Shown piece by piece: positions 18,548-25,731 of a stretch of 25,731 nt of DNA. Source of the stretch: Hysterium pulicare CBS 123377 (taxonomy: Eukaryota; Ascomycota; Dothideomycetes; Hysteriales; Hysteriaceae); the NCBI GenBank assembly GCA_000467715.1, contig AJFK01000281.1, positions 1 through 25,731 on the forward strand, in the 5' to 3' direction. The notes beneath the pieces are model-generated. The model searched no databases. It had not been told where the DNA came from and was given only the letters and a program-made list of their open reading frames with translations. Positions within the stretch are counted from its first letter, which is position 1. Each line of letters begins with the position of its first letter. A program made the position numbers and the translations under genes.

Positions 18548-21025
18548 TCAGAATTTTTCCATCAAATTCTTTCTAACAGTCCACATCCGAGCCCTCTTGC
18601 CAAAAATATACATCGGGATAGTGAAGATAAGACAAGCCAACTGAATGCCGCCAACAGCGAGAAAGACGGTTTTTGATCCATCGGACTCGAGCCAGCGGGT
18701 GAAGAAGAGGGAGAAGACGAGCCCATGGAAGATATCTATATTTTGCGTTAGTGAGGCAATGGTGATAATGGAGAAGAAAAGACCAGACTCACTCTTACTA
18801 AAGTTGAGCGTGACAAGCGCCTCCCCGGCATATTGTCGATAGCTGTCGACACAGAACGTGATGGCGGTTGTACTTCCCAATGAGCAACCAAAACTGATAA
18901 TCCCAAAGAACACTGTAGGAACCATATAGTTATCTCTTTCCTGGGCGCTCCATCCGAAACCCATGAGCCCAACCGTTGTGCTCACAGCGACCGGTATAGC
19001 CATGACAAGTCTAAACTCAGGTTCGTAGACGCCGTCATTCCGACGAGCCATAAATCTCACAATCAAATCTGATACCTTCCCAGCAACGGCTGTCCCTAGC
19101 ACGCCTCCTATGAAAGGGGAGAGATACACGAGACCGGTCTGCAGCGCTGTGAAGTTATATGTTTCTCGGTTGCGGTAGACGGTAGAGACAGATTCGGAAA
19201 GTACGATGAGCCAACCAACGGAAAGAGAATATAGCATCGTACTCCAGAGAACGGAGGGGTAGGCAAAGAGGATAAATGGTCGGAGAGCAACCTTGAACCA
19301 GTTGTCTTTTGTTAGACGTCCATTCCACGGTTTGAGGGATTCTACGTAAGATTTCGGTGGCGCAGATCGGTAATGTTCAGTGTACACAAAAGATAACTGG
19401 TCAGAGTCCATTGTTTCCATAGATCTTGGAGAAGTCAGCGCTGGAGTTCCAAGAATTGACGAGTTATGGTTGTCAGCATCAGGTGCTGGAACGTCGAGTT
19501 CATGGGCAAGATAAGCGTCTGGAGGTGTAGTGATGTCTTTTGGAGTCACTTTCGCTTTCTGTTCCTCGGGAGATAGACTAGCATGAGGGGAGAAATACTC
19601 TGCAGCGTCGGACTGGGCTGAGGTATGTGAAGCAGGAGAAGCGTCTGACAATACTGCGTCCATGCTGGGTCCCTGTTCAAAGCTAACGCCTCTTTTGTTG
19701 GCAGGCCGCCGTCTGGTCGGGGATGCCTCCAAAGCAGAGGCCTTTTCCGGGTCTTCAGCGAAGCCTACATGAATCTGCTTGTGTGCTCGCCTGTGGGCGA
19801 GACTACCGGTAGGAGATGGCATGGCTTCATGCTTCTCGAATGCACCTTCTGCCATTGCGAGGGTTGAGGCATTCGGATTTTGGTGAAAGGATCCCAATCG
19901 TGGCATATGAATTGGACGGTGACGCTTTCCCGGACTTACACTCCTGGACCGGTTTGACCGCCTTCGATGTGGTGTGCGATCCCAGAATGTTTCTGGGACG
20001 AAGAAAAAGAGTAGGAAAAAGCACAATCCAACGACAATTGCGACTATCCTGATATATCATTAGTATAGAACTTCTCAAGTCGATTCAATTACTCACCAGA
20101 AAACCCATCTCCAACCCAATGATTGAATAATGGCAGCGCTCACAAGAGGGATGAGATTCTTACCACCTAACAGAAGCAAGGTGTAGATACCAAGTCGGTA
20201 TGCCCGTTCGTGTAGAAAGAAGATCTCTGCAACCGTAGCAGATGGCAGACATTCAACAGGGCTAACTGCGATTCCCATGACGATTCTGGCAATTACAAGA
20301 GACGCGTAGTTGGGCGACAGAGCGCACCAAATAGAGGAGAGACAAAACAGAACGATTGCCACCAAATACACCGGTCGTTTGCCCCATAATATAGCCGTTG
20401 GCGACATGATGACGCTTCCAATACCAAGACCCATCATGTATAGACCTGTTGTAAGCGCGACCTTGGGGACAGAGACATGGTACGTATTCGCCACGTTGTT
20501 GAAACCAGCCGCAAGGACTGGGGTCATGCCTCCTCCTACCATGCAATAGAAGCCAAGGGAGAGTAAAGCTGCATCCCGTCGAATTGCTGGCCAATTCAAT
20601 GGGTCATTGGCCGAGTCATCAGGCTGTGGTTCCAAAACAAATTTGCCATCATCTGTCCGCTTCTTCTCAGGAGCACGCGAGCTTGAGGAATGCCGAGACG
20701 CACTTCTTGAAGGCGGAAATGGAGAGGGAAGGGAAGATGCAGAGTGTCGTGCTCGAGCATGCTGAAGGCCGAGTGGTTCGTTCCGCTTGTAGCCGTGGGA
20801 CAGTAGAATGACGGAACCTGTTGGGGAGGAGATTAGTGTACGCTTCAGAGGAAGTTGGGATCAGCATGTTCAGGACTGTAGCTACCACTCACCAGGGACT
20901 TCATCAGTTTCTCGATCGCTCAGTATTCCTAAATTCCAGCGTCTTGGCTTGGAGACAGCCTTCTCCTCATCGATTGAGTTGGCGGCATCTTCGATAGGCT
21001 TTTTTGTCCTCCATGTTGAGAACAT
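18548..21025 (-). CDS. MFS transporter, DHA1/Hol1-like, with long central loop
   Basis: Minus-strand gene in four exons (21025-20893, 20817-20097, 20048-18793, 18735-18548) encoding 765 residues. A cytosolic N-terminus of about 130 residues includes GSVILLSHGYKRNEPLG and NDPLNWPAIRRDAALLSL, the latter typical of fungal proton-antiporter MFS proteins of the Hol1-like group. About six hydrophobic helices follow, ending near FFVPETFWDR (residue 307). Next comes a Ser/Pro/Lys-rich loop of about 220 residues, then a second half from WFKVALRPFILFAYP (about residue 535) with the rest of the helices. The join FSKNIFHGLVFSLFF rebuilds a common end motif. Introns are 75, 48 and 57 nt; the last is in frame without a stop. 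Hol1-type proteins move polyamines and other cations in yeast. The substrate here is unknown, and the Hol1 link is moderate. Confidence 0.85.
18736..18792 (-). other. In-frame 57-nt intron of the MFS gene
   Basis: On the minus strand GTGAGT follows AAG A, CACTAACGC is the branch site and ATATAG the acceptor. Splicing gives FSKNIFHG. Retention would insert 19 residues in the membrane region without a stop. Confidence 0.8.
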
Positions 21026-23849
21026 GGCGACCCCAAAGGAGCTTATATTCAAAGATCTAATAATACTGCTCTGATATGTCTAAAGAAAAGAAGAGCGGGG
21101 GTGTTTCTTTGTGTATGTTGGGTCTGACAAATTTATCAAAGAATGAATGACTGGGACTTTATTCAGGGTCCGGCGGAGGCCTTAACAATGAACAAGAGCA
21201 GGTGAGGAATGAGGTGAGACCTGAATCGATGCCATGGCCAGGATGACTGGAAGCCATGTGGTATATTTTGCAGGCAAGGTGTTCATCTTTTCCAAGTGTC
21301 CTGTTGGGGAAGGCTGAGCATCGGAGGATGAATTGCGGCTGGACCTTCGACTAAACAACGTTACATCATCGCACAGCTACCCCAGTTTCTGCGCCGGACA
21401 AACGCTTTCTTAACATCAATCTGTTTCCTATCTGCACACGTCCTCTGCATATCAACTCACAATACTTATCTCAGTTGTGGACACTTTGAATGTTTTGGGG
21501 GCATCTCTCCGGCATGAATTCTGTTTTCTGCGCCCCAGCCGCTGGGCTCTCACCGCCTCACGATTGGGCGCCTGTCAAGAGCTCGATGTGCACATGTGAA
21601 CAAAGATACCCACCCTCACACTGTCCATCTGACTTCGTGTTGCAGCCATGCCCAGGCCCAATGCACCCGACTGTTCAATCGCCTAAGCTAAAAATGAACT
21701 TGAGTATTTAGTGTCAGCTTGTTGTCGTTGAAGCTTGAAAATCTTGCTGCTGAGCCTTCATGCTGGTGTAGGCATCATAAGACTAAGAGAGTACGAGAGT
21801 CAGCCCGCAATGGTGTTCGCAGCATAGTAATATTATTTTAGTCATTAGAGATCGTCATGTCTAGCGGTTCACAAGTTATGAAAAAGATGAAAGGCAAGCA
21901 TGTGAAGGGAGTAATCATCACGCTGATAGTATTCCCAGCCGTACCTTCACGGGTTCCAAATGGCTTGCAGATACCCAAGAGCCGCGTACATGCTTCCCCA
22001 CGTTACCTTCCCCGCCATTATCACAGGATTGTGGACTGACGAGTCGAAGTGCGCATCTCGTGCCTAATCTATCATTAATATACCTACGTCGTTATGGCGA
22101 ATGCTATGCTATGCTACTAATAAGAAAGATTCGTGGAGCATGTATAGAACACCTTTCTTGATCACGAACCGAGTACGTGGTGGAACCCCTGGCACTGAGG
22201 CACCACTAATTCGTTCCAATGTTGTGGCCTCGGGCCACTCTTCCGTCTCGCTTTTTCTTCAAAAGCCTTCGAGATTCCACTCAACGGCAGCCAGCCACAG
22301 TTCGCGCATTTACAGCCTCCTCCCCGAAAGATGCCTTCTGAAGAGGATGCACAAGCCGATTTTCGAGTCAATAATTCATTGCGCATACGTAAGCTGTTGC
22401 TTGCTTGGCTTGCGACAGCCGCCAGCTACTTTCACGGATGGTTCCACGCCACTAGGATAGATATTCTGCGGCTGAGTAAACATCAATTCGACGTTCGAAA
22501 GTCTCATCTAAGACCCACAAAGAAGACTACTGCAGGAACAGCCGTCTGGTCAACCATGAGCGCAGAATGTCAACGTGGACCTGCGAGTTCATTTTGTAGG
22601 TCGAGAAGCCACCTTTGACCATCGCCGGACGCGCCGAATAGGTATTGTGGGGAACCGCTGTCCACTTTCACAAATGTGGACTGTGTAGAAATTCAACGAG
22701 CCAGCATCCTCGTAAATGCATGCAGGCAAGAATCTGACCATCAACAATACATATTGCAGCCTTCGCAAGTCACCTTAAGCGCTACAAGATCGGTATCTGA
22801 CATGGCACATGTCTGCTCAGGGTGGTGATAGGATCAGTTTCTGAATGGCAAAGTAGGTACGTACTTGAAAATACCCCTGACGAGCGAACCTGATGGCGCG
22901 TAACGATCCCGTCTTGGCCGAGGTTGAAGCGCAGAGAATGGCACGCTACCACATGGTGTCATCCCTTGCCCAGAGACGAGATTCGAAGCGCAACCTCACG
23001 GAGTCACGGAGTTCAGCGCAGCCAGCCACAGGGGCGCTTCGCATACGCCCAGGAGTCAGGAATGGAATCCAAAATCACAACAAAATCCGTTCGAGACATG
23101 CTCTATACTATCGACGTGTCCTCCCTGTGCTACAGCCTTCGAAATACGACACGACCACAACTGTCAGGATAGGTAGGCCTCCATGGTATTTGTAGATCGC
23201 TGCCGGCTTCCATGACCGATCCGCCGCCTTGGAAAGCCAAAAATGGAGTCGCCATGACCCTGTAACCGAGATTGACTCTATCGATTACGTCTCGTCGGCT
23301 CTGGTGCTCTCCCGCCTGGCTTGGACCAGTCAGAGATGGCAAGCTAGAAAAACGGCACAGCTCAGGATCGCCAACTTACTCCTTCCGGCCAAAAGGTCCA
23401 AAGACACCGACGCCACGGTTAGGCTTTTCCGGCCATGGCTTCATGCTTAACACGCAGGCAGCCAATGACCAGAAGTCTGGATGACAGGAACAGGACAGCC
23501 CTAGACCAGATCCGGCCCCGTATACTTTGACGGCTACCTCGTGGTGGATGAGCTTAATTGTATCCAGGCTGAACTAGACGTGATGGCTTCACGCCCAGGT
23601 GGAGCCCGTAGAAGCCCGCAAGTCGGCCTAGAGTAGCCATGTTTTCATTCCCCGTCTTCCTTTTCCTTCCTCCTCTCTCCTTCTCTTGTATCTCCAACAG
23701 TCTCTCGTTTTGGCCTTCATCGCCATCCTAGCAAAGCTTTCTTTGCGTTCTCTCGTTTGACAGTACTGTCACCACAGTCTTTTCAGGCTTCGGCCCCCTA
23801 ACATTCGCTTTTTAATTTTATCCTATAATCCGGACTGCTTAATTACATA
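21026..23849. other. Gene-poor 2.8-kb region between the MFS gene and the chitinase
   Basis: No gene could be supported on either strand. The left 400 bp should be the MFS promoter, and the right 300 bp or so the chitinase promoter. Between them open frames are short (up to about 119 codons at 22101-22460), overlap on both strands and have no recognisable motifs. No long terminal or inverted repeats were noticed by eye, and base use is not strikingly AT-rich. Confidence 0.5.
23646..23700 (+). promoter_or_regulatory. CT-rich tract upstream of the chitinase gene
   Basis: An almost unbroken pyrimidine run (C/T with few A or G), 150-205 bp before the start codon. Such tracts are common near transcription starts of well-expressed fungal genes. 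The start site itself cannot be placed. Confidence 0.4.
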
Positions 23850-25731
23850 ATGCCATTCACGACATATACTCGTGCTGCTGCAATTGCGGCCGGCATCTTT
23901 GCCGCCTCGGTCTCTGCTTTCGATGCATCTTCAAGGACCAATGTGGCTATGTACTGGGGTCAAGGAGCGTATCAAATACCTCTACTTGACCTCTGCTCGA
24001 ACCCAAGCATCGATATCATTCAACTTGCATTCATCGATGTTTTCCCCAAATATGTTGGGGACTTGCCCGGATCCAATTTCGGTATAAATGCTCCATTCCG
24101 CTATATGTTCGTTTGTGTCATGACTAACACCGATCGCAAAAGCAAACGCCTGCGCCGATTCCTACTATACCACAGCAAATGGCTCTACCTCTGCACTGCG
24201 CAATTCTTGCCCAACCATAGGTCCTGCTATCACCGCATGTCAAGCGGCCGGGAAGAAAGTGCTACTATCAGTTGGTGGAGGTTATCCTGTCGACTATGTC
24301 CTTCCCACAACAGAACTCGCCGAGTACTTCGCCGAGTATCTATGGGGAGCTTTCGGTCCAACAACCAATCCTCCACAGTCATGGATCGATGCTGGCGCTC
24401 AAAGACCTTTCGGAGATGCCGTCATTGATGGATTTGATTTTGACATTGAGAGCTACCAAGCCAATCCCCCCTACGTAGATTACCAATACCGTGGATACGC
24501 CGATATGATCAATCATCTCAAGAACGATCTCTTTGGATCCGGAACATATTACATTTCTGGAGCACCGCAATGCGTTGTTCCTGATGCGCACTTGGACGAC
24601 TCCATTCAAAATGCACACTACGATTTCTTGTTCGTCCAGTTTTATAATACCGCCCAGTGTAACAGTAGAACTGGAATAAATGGCCTAAATTCGGCATCAA
24701 CGGCTTTCACCTTCGATCAATGGGTTACCCGTGTACAGAGTTTGGCTTTCAATAAGGAGCTAAGAATCTACTTGGGTTTGGTAAGTATAATCTTATCACT
24801 ACGCATCCGAATGTCTGCTGACATTTCGTTATAGCCTGCTAGCACTGCTGGAGCTCCATATGATACATCATCATACCTCACCCCCACCGAAGCCAATGAG
24901 TTGCTGAGCACGTATCAGCTAAAGTACCCAAATACGTTCGGTGGTTCAATGTTGTGGGAGGCAACAGCCGATGCTAATAACCAGATTTGTAGTCATGACT
25001 ATGCTTGGTGGATCAAGAGCAGCTTGACTGCCACGGAAACAGGCGTCACATTCGTTCCACCAAGCTGCGTTATGTCTTCCTCCTCTTCCTCAGTTTCGAC
25101 TGCAACGTCCACTCCATCGGCCAGCGCAACGGCGGGTGTTTCTCCCAATGGGTACTGCGGAATAAATGGTGGATACACATGCAAGGGCTACTCGGGGGGA
25201 AGCTGCTGCTCGACTTTTGGCTACTGTGGCACATCCAACGACTATTGTGTTACATATTGCGATCCTGCTTATGGAGACTGTGGAAGCAAAAGTTCATCGA
25301 GCTCGGCGACCGTCAGCTCTACGTCTGCCGTGGCCAGCCCGACAGCTGTTTCTCCTAACGGGTACTGTGGAATAAATGGTGGATACACATGCAAGGGCTA
25401 CTCGGGGGGAAGCTGCTGCTCGACTTTTGGCTACTGTGGCACATCCAACGACTATTGCGTTACATACTGCGATCCTACGTATGGAACCTGTGGATCGCAA
25501 TCTTCAAGCTCTTCAGTCCTCAGCTCCACGTCGATTTCTTCGTCGATCTCTTCTTCTGTGTCGAGTTCGTCAGTTGTTAGCTCCTCAACGGTCCGGAGCA
25601 GCAGTTCATCCGTCTCTCGGTCTTCCAGCACGCTCTCCTCGTCCTCGTCCTCGTCAAGCACACGCGCTTCATCGTCCTCTAGCACGCGCGCTTCTTCCTC
25701 TAGCACACGCGCTTCGTCTTCTTCCAGCACA
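23850..25731 (+). CDS. Secreted class III GH18 chitinase with two CBM18 domains, 3' truncated
   Basis: Exons 23850-24081, 24143-24780 and 24835 to the window edge; introns are 61 and 54 nt. The 589 visible residues begin with a signal peptide, likely cut after ...ASVSA (about residue 23). The GH18 domain covers roughly 28-335. It has NVAMYWGQGAY, the SVGGG substrate strand at 120-124, and DGFDFDIE at 173-180, with Asp176, Asp178 and the catalytic acid Glu180 intact; VQFYNTAQC is typical of plant-type class III enzymes. It should cleave chitin internally, outside the cell or in the wall. After a short Ser/Thr linker come two CBM18 (hevein-type) domains, about 392-440 and 462-510, each with eight Cys. 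A Ser-rich tail then runs off the edge, so a GPI signal or further domains cannot be judged. Confidence 0.93.
25138..25494 (+). repeat. Duplicated CBM18 module (210-bp period)
   Basis: Segments 25138-25284 and 25348-25494 differ at only about 9 of 147 bases, and an 89-base core is identical. Each encodes one hevein-type domain containing CCSTFGYCGTSNDYC. Five of the differences are silent third-position changes. Confidence 0.9.
25657..25731 (+). repeat. Minisatellite in the chitinase Ser/Thr-rich tail
   Basis: AGCACRCGCGCTTC recurs at 25657, 25681 and 25702, and a fourth copy starts at 25726. Spacing is 21-24 bp. It encodes STRAS blocks in a serine-rich linker and continues past the window edge. 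Confidence 0.75.

Noticed and set aside
22101-23484. Overlapping 70-119-codon frames as candidate effectors or transposon relics
   Set aside because: No signal peptide plus cysteine pattern, no transposase or reverse-transcriptase motif and no terminal repeats were seen, so I left the region unannotated.
25452-25730. Acidic E/D-rich frame on the minus strand at the right edge
   Set aside because: It is the reverse complement of the serine-codon minisatellite of the chitinase, so the open frame is a codon-pattern artefact.

Overview
The window reads as nuclear DNA of a filamentous ascomycete (Pezizomycotina). Genes are split by short introns, mostly 43-86 nt, with GTRNGT-like donors, CTAAC/CTGAC-type branch sites and YAG acceptors. 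The gene set is typical of these fungi: MED12/Srb8, an Nvj2-type lipid-transfer protein, a Snx3/Grd19 sorting nexin and a class III GH18 chitinase. A leotiomycete-like source is possible but is only an impression. I saw no tRNA, rRNA, CRISPR array, intact transposon or virus-like sequence.

Layout. The first 14 kb is a dense run of conserved housekeeping genes. These are the 3' part of a Rim2-type mitochondrial pyrimidine nucleotide carrier (+), the SAICAR synthetase gene ADE1 (+), a mitochondrial ribosomal mL45/Mba1-like protein (-), eIF1/SUI1 (-), an Asterix (PAT complex) homologue (-), a 1626-residue MED12 (+) and SNX3 (+). Then come an Nvj2/TEX2-like PH-SMP protein (-) and a Hol1-like MFS transporter with a long central loop (-). 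About 2.8 kb with no recognisable gene follows, and the window ends inside a secreted GH18 chitinase (+) carrying two nearly identical CBM18 modules and a Ser/Thr-rich repetitive tail.

The genes do not form one pathway. Loose themes are mitochondria (Rim2, mL45), translation and membrane-protein biogenesis (eIF1, Asterix), membrane traffic and contact sites (SNX3, Nvj2), and surface or nutrition functions (MFS, chitinase). All gene models were assembled by hand from splice-site consensus, reading-frame continuity and remembered family sequences. No alignment or RNA evidence was available.

I did not find a convincing undescribed system. The best leads concern gene expression. They are a 113-codon gene cut by seven introns with a 12-nt microexon, an unusually long ADE1 intron with a candidate in-frame-stop cassette exon, and an eIF1 start codon in a poor context (the only one here with a pyrimidine at -3). 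Three introns are multiples of 3 and free of stops, so they could be retained. The chitinase shows a recent in-gene duplication of its chitin-binding module.
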